A stretch of DNA of 64,000 nt, from positions 139,187,582-139,251,581 of the forward strand of contig OX578276.1 of assembly GCA_951217055.1 (NCBI GenBank), read 5' to 3'. Below are positions 10,318-22,497 of this stretch, in pieces. Every line of letters starts with the position of its first letter. Position 1 is the stretch's first letter. The notes under the pieces are model-generated. The model ran no database searches. It had not been told where the DNA came from and worked only from the letters and a program-made list of their open reading frames with translations. The DNA comes from Gerris lacustris. Its lineage: Eukaryota > Arthropoda > Insecta > Hemiptera > Gerridae. A program made the translations under genes and the position numbers.

Positions 10318-11094
10318 CAAATAAGTATATATATAATGCTTTTCAGTAGAAAATACATGCTTTGTTTAAATATACTAATGCAATTTTTGGCTGAGCAATA
10401 CCGGTTTAATTTTAATGCCGTCTTTTTACCTAACCCAACTATAAAGATTGAGAGATCTTTTTGAATTCAGAAACGGAGTCATAAAAAAAAAATAAAATGA
10501 GAAAAAAGTTAAAATAAAAAAGGCTACTTTTCTATTCAACCTTTTTGGTTTAAATCCTTTTTTTCTTAGGACAAAGACTTGAAACCTACGTTTCCTTTAC
10601 TCAAAAGAGGGCGAGGTCCTTTGTGAACAGAAACCATATTAAATGTTGAGGGGAGAAGGTTGCCACCAAGTTAGTCGACCCCGAGAGAGAGAAAACTAGG
10701 GGACGAAGAGAGGCGACTTGTCGGGGGGAGTGGGGCAATACCTAGTCTGCCTCAACACCCCAACCCAAAACCCTCAGGTCCGATTTAAATGAAAAGGGGC
10801 ACTGATAAAGTAAAAGAGGAACAATCGGCTGCCAATTAGACCAGGCACTCGGCCAAGAGAATTATTTTTGTTAAAATCTCCTGATTTTCTTTTCTTCCCC
10901 GTCGGGCTTTTGAGCCAAAAAGAGATTTTCAGTTCTAAAGGGTCTCAGGGTCTCAGTGACTTTCTGATTCTTATAGATGATTTCTAAAAAAAGCTTTGTG
11001 CACTCACTGAGATAATTTTAATAAAAATAAGTAATTGAACTTTTGTGTTGCGATTTTTCAGTCTAAGAGCTTTCTTAAAAATCAAATATTTATA
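10315..11094. other. Unannotated stretch with GC-richer part
   Basis: No gene seen. Bases 10600-10850 are clearly less AT-rich (purine-rich GAGAGAGAAAACTAGGGGAC, then C-rich CAACACCCCAACCCAAAACC) and match nothing else here. Confidence 0.3.
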
Positions 11095-12108
<1,014 letters not shown>

Positions 12109-12787
12109 CAGGGTGACTGGCGTTATATGTGAAAAAATGAAGTGGCTTGTTCTAAGCCTCAGGGGCTACAAAAAACACAATATAAACCATGGGTCAAATA
12201 TTAACCGTTCTCCCATAAGTTCAAATTTTATGATTTTTTTAAGATCGCATGTCTATGCTCATACAAACAGTAATTGCTCCAAAAGTATTAAAGCTAGAAC
12301 AAAATTGTTGGTTTCGTTGTAAAGCTGACAAAATTTCATATCAGAAAAAAGTAATTATAATTTTCATTCTCAAATTACATGACCAAATAATATTTTTAAG
12401 AAAAAATAATAAAATCTTTCTTCTTTGTGGTTCCATAACTTAAAATAGAACCGAGCTTAAACTGTTCGGACTTCAGGAAAAACTTCCTCATTTACTAACG
12501 TTTCGATCAATATAAATATAATTACCTATTCATAGGGCGGAATTTTTAGTAAACTTCGCTTATTTTGTCAGCTTTACAACGAAACTAAAAATTTTGTTCT
12601 AGCTTTTATACTTTTGGAGCAATAAGTGTTTTTATGAGCAAAGGCATGCGATCTTAAAAAAATCATAAATTTGAACTTATGGCAGAACGGTTAATATTTG
12701 ACCCATGGTTTAATATAGTGTTTTTTGTTGCCCCTGAGGCCTAGAACAACCCACTTCATTTTTTCACATATAACGCCAGTCACCCTG
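12109..12787. mobile_element. Foldback element, termini CAGGGTGACTGGCG
   Basis: Two ~225-bp arms (12109-12338 and 12565-12787) are imperfect reverse complements around a ~225-bp AT-rich spacer. The outer ends read CAGGGTGACTGGCGTTATAT and its complement. Such long terminal inverted repeats without coding fit a foldback-type or MITE-type DNA element. No clear target duplication is visible. Families ending in CAGGGTG are often Tc1/mariner-related, but that is inference. Confidence 0.75.
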
Positions 12788-13591
12788 TATGCATGCATCG
12801 ATAAAAATTATTAAGAGTTAAGAATAGAAAAGTATACGGGGCTTAAGTAAGTCCAAAAAAGTTGTTTTTATAAAATGTCTGTCAGTAGAAATTCAGAATT
12901 TCTATACATCAGAGAAAGTTTTGTGTTTTTCGGGCCGATTTATATATTTTTTGGTTAAAGCTTTTAAAGCCCTTGACGCACTCTATAATGTGAGGCTTTT
13001 TCTAATAAGAGTTTATACTGTCAAGAAATACTCTCTCTGTGCATTATCTTCCTCAATAATGACAAATAATACCACATTGGTGATGTGTAATGCTCCTTTG
13101 ACCTTTACCGCTTTATTAATACCCAATACTATTCTTGATCAGGACAAGAGTGGAAAACAGATAAAAAAAAATGCATTCATTTTTCAAAAATATAGTTTAA
13201 ATTACGATCTCTCATATACATAATAATGATCATATATTTTAGTTTCTCATATATAATATTGATTAATTATTATGATAAGTGAGAAATATAAGTAAACCTC
13301 TACTACTCCTAACTATTAGTTTCAAACTAGTAAGCACACCAGTAAAAGTTCAAATATATTTTTAATTTATTGCCCTTAATGTCACCTATTCATTTTATCT
13401 CCTGAAAATTTATTATTAGAGATTTCATTTCAGGAGATATATAATTAGATAGTTTTAATTTATTTATTTATTTACCTTTTTAGCAACTATAGCACCTAGG
13501 GCACTGGCCTTAAGTGTCCTTATACAGAAACAATGAATAAACAACGATTCTACTTTAATTGTAGGGAAATCCTAAATTAATATTTAAAAAC
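12788..13591. other. Unannotated stretch
   Basis: No gene or repeat recognised. A 100-codon frame at 12921-13223 lacks motifs. Confidence 0.3.
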
Positions 13592-13615
13592 AAAAAAAAA
13601 AAAAAAAAAAAAAAA
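13592..13615 (+). repeat. Poly(A) run
   Basis: Twenty-four A after TTTAAAAAC. It could be the tail of an old retrotransposed sequence, but nothing recognisable precedes it. Confidence 0.9.
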
Positions 13616-14303
13616 TACATTTACCTTTACAATTAACAACTTATGAATTCTGTGTAACTTGATATATCATAGGTACAACAATGCACGCAACGAATGCAAA
13701 GTAGAAGTCTGCAAGTGAATATTTTATTAAGCATTTAACATTTTTAAAGTCAAGAAGCGAATGTATAATAACCACGCAGCACTGACTGACATTTATTTTG
13801 TTGGAGATGCAATGAAAAAAATCAATGAATTCGTGTATACCTTTGTAGCTTAGAACATTCGTGGAATATACCTTTATAAAAAGAAGTAACCGTCCTCGGC
13901 TGGCCTATGGCCAGCCTGCAGCTGTTAGCTGTATAGAGCTGTATATGTATGGCTGAGCTGTATATGTTAGCTGTATATGTATGGTCAGCCTGCAGCTGTT
14001 CTTCATGTAAATTAATTATTTCAAATTTTAAATATTTTGTTATTGCTCAAAAAATAATAATGTGGGAATTACAATTTTTTTCTTCCCTCTACGAAAATAA
14101 TACAAAGCTGTACATAACAACATTTATAGTACTCTATAAGAGCTTTCGAACGATATAAATATTATCATAGGTTTTGGGCATTTTGACCTTTGTAACCATG
14201 TTCTCTAGTATGTACCAAAATAATATTATAAAAATCTCTAGTAGGCTTTTGCAGGTTTAACTAAATGCATACAACAAAACAAAAACATTCTTTTACCAAC
14301 TGT
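13616..14303. other. Unannotated stretch with local duplications
   Basis: Bases 13893-14010 hold a small cluster of repeats: GGCTGGCCTATGGCCAGCC (a near-palindrome), GCCTGCAGCTGTT twice, and AGCTGTATATGTATGG twice. The rest shows nothing. Confidence 0.4.
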
Positions 14304-14316
14304 AACTGACCTCAAA
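14304..14316 (+). repeat. Left target-site duplication of truncated LINE
   Basis: AACTGACCTCAAA, repeated exactly at 14981-14993. Confidence 0.9.
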
Positions 14317-14980
14317 GAGAAGCTCTGGAAGATGTGTTGTTAGGGGGTGATTTATTTAAGTCAACTAACAACTTCAAATATTTAGGAACCCAAATCACTA
14401 ATGACAACAGTGTATCGGAGGAAGTAAGAGCTAGACTAACGGCAGGAAATAGGTGCTGCTTTTCCTTAATGAGGATTCTAAAAAGTAGACTCTTAAGTCG
14501 AGACTTGAAGATCAAAGTTTATCTAACTGTCATCTGGTCTGTTGTATTATATGGATCAGAGGCCTGGACTCTTATCAACTCTGATGAAAGCTGCTTACGG
14601 CGTTGGGAGAGAAAGCTATTGAGAAGAATCTTTGGCCCTGTGAACGAGGATGGAAGATGGAGACTTAGGCACAATGATAAGCTACATATTCTCTACGGCA
14701 AATCGGACCTGGTGGCTGAGATTAAGAAAAATAGGCTGAGATGGCTAGGTCACGTTGAGAGAATGCCAGAGAATAGGGCGGCTAAAAAGTTGCATGATGG
14801 TAAACCTGGCGGAAAAAGACTTAGAGGGCGTCCAAGACTGAGATGGCTAGATCATGTGGAGAACGATCTGAGGAGGATAGGAGTGAGGAGGTGGAGGGCT
14901 GTTGCACAACAGCGGGAACTCTCGAGGAGCGAAGTGTTGCAGGCCCAGGCTCTTCGAGAGCTGCAGTGCCGAGGATGACG
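14317..14980 (+). pseudogene. 5'-truncated LINE: reverse transcriptase C-terminal region
   Basis: The insert is open from its first bases to a TGA at 14976-14978, with no internal stop over ~220 codons. It encodes the post-palm region of LINE ORF2: 'FKYLGTQIT', 'LKSRLLSRDLKIKVYLTV', 'VVLYGSEAWTL', 'LRRWERKLLRRIFGP', 'RLRWLGHVERMPENRAAKK', 'RGRPRLRWLDHV'. These blocks are characteristic of RTE/related endonuclease-reverse transcriptase proteins, and lie downstream of the catalytic YxDD region, so no polymerase active site is present. Exact 13-bp target copies flank it. The element ends 2 bp after its stop codon, with no 3' UTR and no poly(A). The intact frame suggests recent insertion. It does not overlap the part of ORF2 left in the LINE at 6861-8730, so kinship to that copy cannot be judged here. 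Confidence 0.9.
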
Positions 14981-14993
14981 AACTGACCTCAAA
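14981..14993 (+). repeat. Right target-site duplication of truncated LINE
   Basis: AACTGACCTCAAA, identical to 14304-14316. Confidence 0.9.
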
Positions 14994-15689
14994 ACATACA
15001 TTTGGTACCATTTAATTTTCAAGTATTGCAAAATGCAAAAACTGAGTTTAGATGTTCCAGGTAACAAATAAGGCATGCGTACTGAGTTACATTCAAATCA
15101 GATCAAAAAAAAAAAAAAATCTATTCTTTTTTAATTAAAATACACTCTTTTATCCGACTGTCAACCTTTAAAATTTTTTTAAAAAAATGCCGACAACACT
15201 ATACATTTTTATAAGTAATTTTAAAGAGGGCGTCGAGTAGCTGATAAATCTGCATTTATTTTTATTTTAAGAATTATCAAGCCAGGTATGTCCTCCATCA
15301 TAACTTTGCATTGCCTTTTTGACGGGAAGTAAAGAAAGGTTCAAATATACTTTCGTTAGTAATTCTTCCATTTAAATCGGAAGAATTGATATTTTTTCAA
15401 TAATTTCACCACGCTAACCTCTGTAAAAATGTTTGAAGAAACCTTAAAAAAAAAAAAATAAAATAATAATAATAATAGCAATTTATTCAATTGAGGTATC
15501 GCTGTAAAGGCCTGGATTATTGGGAAATAATGTCTAATACGTTTTCATTTTAACTACAACCTAAGCAATCATCTCTTAAAAACAGTTTTTTTCAATCTCA
15601 CCTCTTTAAAAATTATAACAAATATTTACTTTTTGAAAGCTTTGCAACGATGTACAGCATAAAGGAATTGCATTACTTTGCCTTTTGAA
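14994..15689. other. Unannotated stretch
   Basis: AT-rich, with A-runs near 15107 and 15447 and a short (AAT)n near 15462. No gene seen. Confidence 0.3.
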
Positions 15690-15873
15690 CTCCCTGTGTA
15701 CCAAACTTTAAAGTTATTAAAACAAACAGATAGACCAACAGACAGACACGGGACCAAAAATGTTCCCTGATGTCTGAAACGGATTTCTGTCTTGGAATTT
15801 TTGAAATTGGAGACCAAAATATTTTTCGTTCTTCAGAACGATCACATAGCTTCCGTTACCTTCGGTAAGTTCG
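15690..15873 (+). repeat. Family A 3' end fragment
   Basis: It shares the right third of family A: GACAGACACGG, AAAATGTTCCCTGATGTCTG, TTTCTGTCTTGGAATTTTTG, and the terminal hairpin GCTTCCGTTACCTTCGGTAA. The left flank does not match family A, so this is a truncated copy or a subfamily with another 5' part. Confidence 0.7.
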
Positions 15874-16870
15874 GAAGCAATTCAGTGTTTTAAACTTTTT
15901 TCCCGTCGGTTGTAGTGATACACATTTAAAGTTCCTAGCTATTCTAGAAATGGATAAACAGTAATGTCAGTAAGGAGTGACTGAGTAAGTTAGTTAGCCA
16001 TGCGGCTTTATATTATGTAGAAGAAATGGAATAAATAGAAATAAAAATAAAAATTAAAGCAACTTAGTTAGAATTATACGAGCCTCATGAAATAAATAAT
16101 ATATTCATTGCCGTATTTATTTAAAAGGCGACAGCTATTATAGTACGTTTTACTATTTTCACATTTATTAAATAAACAAAAATTAATCATATTAAAGAGG
16201 CCCGGAAGTTAATGAGAAAAATAAATGCTACAATGAATTCCTTTTTATTTACTTATTTTCACTTCTTCTGCCTCCTGACTCAGTCGAGTGCTTTATTTGA
16301 CCTCGGATATTTCCGCTTGGCCGTGCCCAAACTCGGCAATCCTCGGAAATGTTTTTCTGCACGAACTAAACTAAATTGGGTTTCGTTTCGACAGTTATTG
16401 CATTTATATAGATTCATTCGTACCTTTTTAATGCCTTCTTTTTTTTAAAAAAGCCACTGATGAAAAATATATCTCTAATTGGTGTAGCTATAACAAATCT
16501 TTGAATTTCCCTCTCAAAAAGAAGAGATTTATTTTTTCCGGTATCGTCGACTTTTTGCAGCCCTAAATCCCTTTCCATATTGAATTATTTTTTACTATCA
16601 ATAATTTTATTAATAACATTTAGTTTATAACCAGTCATAACTTATAACGGCCCTGGAATTTTCAAATTAAAGTGGCTTGGAGTGCTCTCGTTATTATTCT
16701 CTGTTTTATGATCTAACCACCTCTCGGCCAATATTGCGGTCAATTTATAGGGTAGAATTGATTTGTAGAGCTTGTTATTACTCGCTTCGTATACACTATA
16801 TACTCGATAAGTCAATAGCTTCAACAGCAACGCACAATAAAAAAAGAATATAATTCCTGTAATAATATAG
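15874..16870. other. Unannotated stretch
   Basis: No gene seen. Around 16283-16352 a short CG-bearing segment (CCTCGGATATTTCCGCTTGG ... CAATCCTCGGAAAT) looks like a decayed palindromic element. Confidence 0.3.
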
Positions 16871-17457
16871 TCTGCCAATTAGTCTGGCACATAGCTTCCT
16901 CGCCTTCTATTCCTTATACTTTAATGATTTTTATGCTTTTACAACCTAGTATTGTCAAATTTATTTAAAATCATATTTAAATTTATAGTTAAACCCCCAT
17001 TATATAAATCAGTCAAATTTGATTTGATTTTTTACATTAATTAAAGTATCAATCAAACAGATTTAAAGTGTTCAAACGGGTCAAATTAATCTGAAGCTAT
17101 CTGCGGCCTACTTTTGATTAATCATCTAAATTTTCGAAAAAAAAATCAGATGAGTGCTTTTGAAGTTATAGCTGTAAATACATTTATGTTTGCGCGCATC
17201 TGGAAGAGAAACAAATGGGCGCAGAAGTTCAAAACTTTATGGGTTAAACAATAGAGAAAATGTGGCTGTATTTAAATTTTATTTAAATCGGAAAAGTAGT
17301 TTTGTTGGTTCGCAAAAATTAAGCGACAAACTGATACGGTCCTAATATGTTCCCCCATGTCTGATAGGGATGATGTCTGTCCCTGATTTTTGTCTTGGAA
17401 TTTTCGTTCTTCAGAACAAACACAAAGCTTTCATTACTTTTGGAGGGCTCGAAAGCA
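16871..17457 (+). mobile_element. Family A element, diverged full-length copy
   Basis: All landmarks of family A are present in order but eroded: left end CCAATTAGTCTGGCACATAG, the CTATCTGCGGCCTACTTTTG block, TGTTTGCGCGCATCTGGAAG, TTGTTGGTTCGCAAAAATTA, and a decayed right end. It is the oldest copy in the window. Confidence 0.7.
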
Positions 17458-17552
17458 AAAATAATATTTGTATTATGTGCCCTAATTACACAAAATGAGT
17501 TTTCATGTTTATGAAACTCATATTATTCACAAATGAGTTTGAATTTTCATTA

Positions 17553-18769
17553 TCTATATATATTAAATTAAAGTTTTGTCTGTACATTGGTCAGAATTGA
17601 AAATTTTTTGGATACTTTTTCATCATTTTAGACATTCTAAAAACCAAATCCGGCCTTAACTTTTTTCGTGTATGTATGTGTGTCTGTCGCCCCAGTCAGA
17701 CTTTATAGGCGCAAAAGTGGCTAAATGAAATCGATTAATTTTTTTTCAGGGGTGAGCGCAAACATGTTGCGCAATTTTTAGGCTTGGTTTCTTCTAAAAC
17801 TATTGAGTAGAACCAAAGTTATTAACAATTTTATAAAAAAAACAGTATATAAAACATAACCTAAAAAAATAGGTTGACCCGCCGTAAACAAACCCCACAG
17901 ACTTGCTATTATATTATTACTTTACTACTATTATTATATACTTCTAGACCACCTAGAGACTTGCGGTTTTTGGCGTTTGGTCGGAAATTGGCCTAAGCTC
18001 ATTGAAAAAATCCGAAAAGTTAAAAAAATATATCCCCCCCCCCTCCCCCTAAAATTATAGATGGCGGACGCACTTTAAAGTTTTTTTAGAGGCTTATTGT
18101 GGCTAAACGGTAAGTTGTATCGACAAGCTGATTGCGCCAGTGGTAACTAATTTTAAAAGATCTACTAATTTGGTCCTATTACTTTTTGTCGTAGTTTCCT
18201 CGGTTCTACCTTAAATAGAGCTAAATTTTATTTTTTAAAAAAGAAATTTCATTTTGAGCGCTTATGGCGTCCGCAATTGTTGACCGATTTAATTTCTGAT
18301 TGGAGGGCTTAAACCTCACACTAACGCTCTTTAAATCGAGTATTTATTATTTTATTAATTGTTTCTAGAACTAGAGTTATTAAATATTTGCTGGTGCAAC
18401 TGCCGTATTGAATGAAGAGGCTGGTAATTAAATGATGCACCATCATTGTTGATGATTGTTCAATGACTTCCCAGTCTAATTAAAGCAGTCCCAGTCTAAT
18501 TAGCATTGTTAGTTATTACTATATTACTTAGTTTCTACTGGCTATTTTTAATATTGTATATATATAGAATCCAAACTATGATTTGGAGAGTATTATATTC
18601 TTAATAATGGAATTAATGATGTGTAATATAGTCCTGATTATATTCCTAGAAGGCTTTGGAAACAAAACTATTTAGGAATTTAATTTAATTGCTAGGCCTA
18701 CATGATTATAGGAAACATAGCCACTAATACCTAGCATGAGACCCGCGAGGAGCGCGGGGTGAGAGCTAG
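17553..18769 (+). mobile_element. Helitron-like non-autonomous element with both termini
   Basis: It begins TCTATATATATTAAATTAAA, the usual look of arthropod Helitron left ends (5' TC), and ends in a short hairpin CCCGCG-AGGAG-CGCGGG (18742-18757) followed ~9 bp later by CTAG, as expected for Helitrons (hairpin upstream of CTRR). The flanks are A on the left and T on the right, consistent with insertion between A and T. No Rep/helicase is encoded; the interior (17940-18420) is the core found inverted at 543-1100. Helitron ends are not repeats of each other, so the boundary call rests on these motifs. Confidence 0.7.
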
Positions 18770-19345
18770 TATTATATAAGTCTAGGTCAAGGGACTCCTA
18801 GTTAATTTTTAGTCGGCTAGTAGTTAGACTCTTGAAAAGTTTATCAGGCAGTCAAAATCTGAAATTTAATGTAGAAGAGAATATCTATACTTGCCATATA
18901 AAAGAGCTTTGCATTTCATAGTTCTATGCTTTGAAAAGTCAAACTTCATTGATATGGACTCTACATCTATTCGATATCTGAGATTTTGACAGGGGCAAGT
19001 GCTGCTAGTATAAGCTACTTGTCTTCATCAATAGTAAGTGCATTAATATATATTCATGAGATAATGTAATATACTGTTATGTCACAGAGATTAGGTAACA
19101 TTCGATCAGATATGGAGAAGCAAATTTAGTTTACTGGAATACCTTGTATGAGCACGGAATGGCATTTATCTTTCGACACCAATGACATCCTAAAATTTCC
19201 TTTTGAGAGCGTCATCAGAGAACAGAACCTACTTATCATAAGCCAACAGGATTTGTCAACTATTCTTGAACTAGATATATCATTTTGACGTAGCTTCCAA
19301 ATAAAACAGCCATGTCCAATTACCTTAGTAAAAAGTGTTTGTTTT
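18770..19345. other. Unannotated stretch
   Basis: AT-rich with no gene or repeat recognised. Confidence 0.3.
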
Positions 19346-19651
19346 GCTTCCGAGCTTACAGAAGATAACGGAAGCTACCGTTTTGAAGAGCTAAAAGTTT
19401 ATATTTCTCAGCTTATTTCAAAAATTTCATAAAAATCATCAAGTAAGTTATTAAGATATGTTGGTTCACAAAAATTGAGCGACACACAGACCGACAGACC
19501 GATAGACTAACAGTCAGACACGGAACCAAAAATGTTCCATGATGTCTGAAACGGATTTCTGTCTTGGATTTTTTTAAAATCGGAGACCTAAAAATTTTTC
19601 GTTCTTCAGAAAGATCACATAGCTTCCGTTACCTTCAGTAAGCTCAGAAGC
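19346..19651. mobile_element. Short MITE with family A-type ends in inverted orientation
   Basis: The left end GCTTCCGAGCTTACAGAAGA is the reverse complement of the right end (TCAGTAAGCTCAGAAGC region), giving ~50-bp terminal inverted repeats. The right half carries the GACAGAC run and the TGTTCCATGATGTCTGAAAC block of family A. It is about 306 bp and could be a deletion derivative of two head-to-head family A ends. Confidence 0.65.
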
Positions 19652-20337
19652 AATATGACATGTTTTCAACCAAAAACACAATTAATATGTCTTTATATCG
19701 ACGCAATAATGCTTCTTAAATCAACAGCTGATACAAATTAAATCGAGATTTTTCTGGGTGTCCCCTTAAGTGGACACTGACCGTTAACGAAAAAAATTAC
19801 ATTTTTGACTCGGCCTATAAAGAGTTTTAACATTAGATATTTTAGTTTTGAATCTTTTAGTACGCACATTTAACATTTTTATGATATTAAATTCAATCAT
19901 GATTAAAAAATGGTTATTTATCGAGCCTAATAATAACATACAGGCATTTTTGCATGTAATAAATTATTGAATTTAATATTAAACAATCTTAAATGTCCAT
20001 ATAAAAATATTAAAAACCTTAATATCTCTTAATATTGGAATTAAATTAGTTCAGAATTGGTTCTTTTTAAAGAGAAACCCCTTTAATTTTTAACATTTTT
20101 ACTTTCACAATATCACACTTTTGTTTTTATAAAAGGAGTAACACTCTAAAGAAGAATATTCCTTTAGATTGTTACCCTCTTGTTACTTTGTAGAATAAAG
20201 TTATTTTTGTCTGAGAACATACAAAAACCTTAAATTTTATTGTGAAAATGTAAAATACGGACTAAAACCTTGAAATAAAATAATAGATACATTTCATAAC
20301 AACTTAAAAGACAAAACTGAAAAATTAAAAAAAAACT
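19652..20337. other. Stretch upstream of Penelope remnant
   Basis: It contains a small hairpin at 20141-20195 (GGAGTAACACTCTAAAGAAG ... CTTTAGATTGTTACCC) related to family J (57905-58060). Otherwise AT-rich with no readable protein. Confidence 0.4.
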
Positions 20338-20665
20338 AATGTCATTTACAAAATAGATTGTAAAGATTGTGACAAAGTGTATATCAGAGAAACTATACAA
20401 CATTTAGAAAGCAGAATAAAACAACACTCATACGATATACAAGCCAAAAATGGAAAAACTGCCATAGCTATTCACTCTGCTAGCCTAAATCATCAGATTA
20501 ATAAAGACATCATAAAAATGTAGAACTGGATGTAGAAAGAAATGATTCAAAAAGGAAATACCTTGAAGCTGCATATATAGCCATGACTGATAACTCCATA
20601 CATTTTAAAAATGACTCAAAAGATATAAATAAATATTATGCTGCTATCCTTAATATAAAAAAATA
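20338..20665 (+). pseudogene. Penelope-like GIY-YIG endonuclease remnant
   Basis: The frame from 20338 reads 'NVIYKIDCKDCDKVYIRETI' then 'LESRIKQH' and 'TAIAIHSASLNHQ', followed by a stop; a +1 shift near 20520 continues 'KRKYLEAAYIAM' to 'INKYYAAILNIKK' and a stop at 20665. This is a nearly complete GIY-YIG domain of the Penelope-like type, in which GIYKI.C..C...YIG.T and the Cys pair are diagnostic. Two signature positions have changed: GIY is VIY and YIG is YIR. The shift and the stop show it is inactive. The reverse transcriptase that should precede it is not seen upstream. Its C-terminal half aligns with the fragment at 5276-5533, so both are related elements. Confidence 0.8.
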
Positions 20666-21909
20666 ATTAAATTAGTCACTTTTAAAGTTTCCCACCTATC
20701 TACACATCTCCCTTAACCATCACCCCCCCTTGTAAGTTAATCAACATACACCTTAAGATTTAAATATTTTCAAATCATAACTCCCGCCTAAATCTAATAA
20801 TAATTATGCTTTAAAAATAATTAATATTGCTTTACAAAAACTTTATAAAAAAACTTACTAAAATAATATATTTTAACTACAATCTACAAATATTCTATTC
20901 AATTTTAAAAATAATTTGTCATAAAATTGAAATAAAAACGAAGGTTTCACTTCGGTTACCTCAGAAGTTACCATTTTCTATGTTTCATGTGTTTTGTTAA
21001 TTTGTTAATTTTTTGTAATTGTTAATTTTTATCGTTTATAAGTTTTTAAAAACTGTATAATGAATCTATGTGTGAAGGAATTCTTAATTTCATCTATTTT
21101 AAATCTTTATTTTGACAACACCAACTTAGTTTGAGTAAATGTGACTAGATCCACTCATGATCAGGTAACAATCTAAACGTTATTATTAATTTTCAATGTT
21201 TAAATAAGTTACGTTTTTATTTTTATAAAAATCCTACTTACCAAATTTGTAAATTATATGTAATGATGTTTTGAGCATGATTATGTCCCGGAGGGGGACG
21301 AAATATAGCCAATTCTAACTACCACTACTATGAGTTGTTAACTTGTACTATGTATACCCTAATTAACCTACCTAAAAATAAGTAATAAAAAGTTATTTTT
21401 GGTGAGGGACGTATTTCTTATTTTACTTCAAAAGAGGGCAGAGATAGGTTCAGATTAGTGTTTATTTATTCTGATGCGTGGAGTAAATAAAGCATGCAGC
21501 ATTTAACTCGTGTTTAGTATAAGTATGGTTCGGTGAATGAGAATAAGTTGTGTATTTCAGTAAAGTCTATTTGTTCCTAAATAACGTTTTCCTGCATTTA
21601 TTCTGTTTAAAGGTTAGTCTATGTGTACATAAGTAGTGAGTTGATCAAAGATGAATTTAGTAAAAGCAATTCTTGGTTTGTTTGCTATGCTACGAAGGTT
21701 ACAGAGCAGTATATTGAGTACACATTACTGTGTATGTGTACACTCAACTAAGCAACAAGCTATATGACCGTATCTACATGTGAAGTCCACTAGGTCGAAG
21801 TAAACATAATTTAAATCAAGTTCAAGTCCAGTGAATAACTTCGCTGTCGTATTATGTTATCCATTGAATAGTGTACGTATTCCTTACTTCTAATTTATCA
21901 GTAATATAT
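20666..21909. other. Penelope 3' region and unannotated DNA
   Basis: The first ~640 bp probably include the 3' part of the Penelope-like element, up to the hairpin motif at 21275-21310. From 21420 to 21900 I see nothing. Confidence 0.4.
21275..21310 (+). other. Hairpin with GAAATATAGCC (hammerhead-like, degenerate)
   Basis: ATGATTAT, then stem GTCCC-CGGAG-GGGGAC, then GAAATATAGCC. The order (UGAUGA-like box, stem II, GAAA) is that of a hammerhead ribozyme core, which is documented in Penelope-like elements, but the CUGAUGA box is altered. A shorter hairpin with the same GAAATATAGCC follows the other Penelope-like copy. Confidence 0.35.
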
Positions 21910-21992
21910 TTTATCTACGATTGATACGAAATATAAACATTGTATCTCTGTTTAGATGCGTAGAAAGTGATTCTTTACGTACTTGTATTCAT

Positions 21993-22004
21993 TGCGCATG
22001 CGCG
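21993..22004. promoter_or_regulatory. NRF-1/EWG-type site
   Basis: TGCGCATGCGCG matches the palindromic consensus YGCGCAYGCGCR. It lies ~180 bp before the ATG and is conserved in cassette copy 2. In insects the cognate factor would be Erect wing. Function is inferred. Confidence 0.5.
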
Positions 22005-22013
22005 TCTCATAGT

Positions 22014-22086
22014 TCTGAAGAATTCCTCTTCTTTAGGAATTCTCTTCTTTACCGCCCTAGGGCGGTAAAGAAGAGGAATTCTTTAG
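22014..22086. repeat. Palindrome before cassette ATG, copy 1
   Basis: TTCTTTACCGCCCTAGGGCG centred at 22058/22059, extended by CTCTTC/GAAGAG arms with a 1-base slip. An extra AATTCCTCTTCTTTAGG copy lies to the left, suggesting a partial duplication of one arm. Confidence 0.85.
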
Positions 22087-22184
22087 CTTTACGCACGATT
22101 AGCGAGTTTGTTTACATTTAACAAAACTAATTTGCTGTTCTTTTATTAAAGTAACTGTTTATATAGTGTTTTTAGTGAAAAACA

Positions 22185-22487
22185 ATGAGTGGATCAAGTG
22201 ACTTTGACGAAAATGTGGAGAATAATACTCCTCCAGAAATAATTAATTCGGCAAAAAATACAACTCAAGAATTAATGCCATCTTTATCAAGAGAGAGATA
22301 CGAACTTACATACAGCAAGTTTATTTATTTCTGTATTTATTATTTAAATCTAACAATCGTAGATAAAGTACGGTACGCAACTCGTGCGAAAACGGCATTT
22401 TGCATTGCTCGTGTGGTTTTACTACCATTATCGGGTGCAAACTCCACACTCGCATGCAAAATGCTACTTTTCACACTCCACGCGTAA
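22185..22487 (+). pseudogene. N-terminal fragment resembling Crypton-type recombinase proteins
   Basis: The ATG frame gives 100 residues, of which about the first 55 look genuine: an acidic Ser-rich start ('MSGSSDFDENVENN'), then 'ELMPSLSRERYELTYSKF'. The segment LP..SRERYE.TY..F..WC opens the N-terminal (SAM-like, core-binding) domain of many arthropod Crypton/tyrosine-recombinase-derived proteins. After 'YSKFIYFCI' similarity is lost and the frame runs into the foldback tail, so the recombinase domain is absent. Copy 2 keeps the same first ~48 residues with small changes. Because promoter, start and N-terminus are conserved in both copies, this could be a 5' piece of a transposon or a first exon carried by a repeat. 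Assignment is by motif only. Confidence 0.5.
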
Positions 22488-22497
22488 TGGACTATAT
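22370..22497. repeat. Foldback tail of cassette copy 1
   Basis: GCATTTTGCATTGCTCGTGT pairs imperfectly with the later ACTCGCATGCAAAATGC; the ends are CG-bearing. The same palindrome ends copy 2, where it spans from GTAC to GTAC. Confidence 0.75.

Noticed and set aside
12921..13223. 100-codon plus-strand frame
   Set aside because: No motif, no conserved neighbour, and no support beyond being open.
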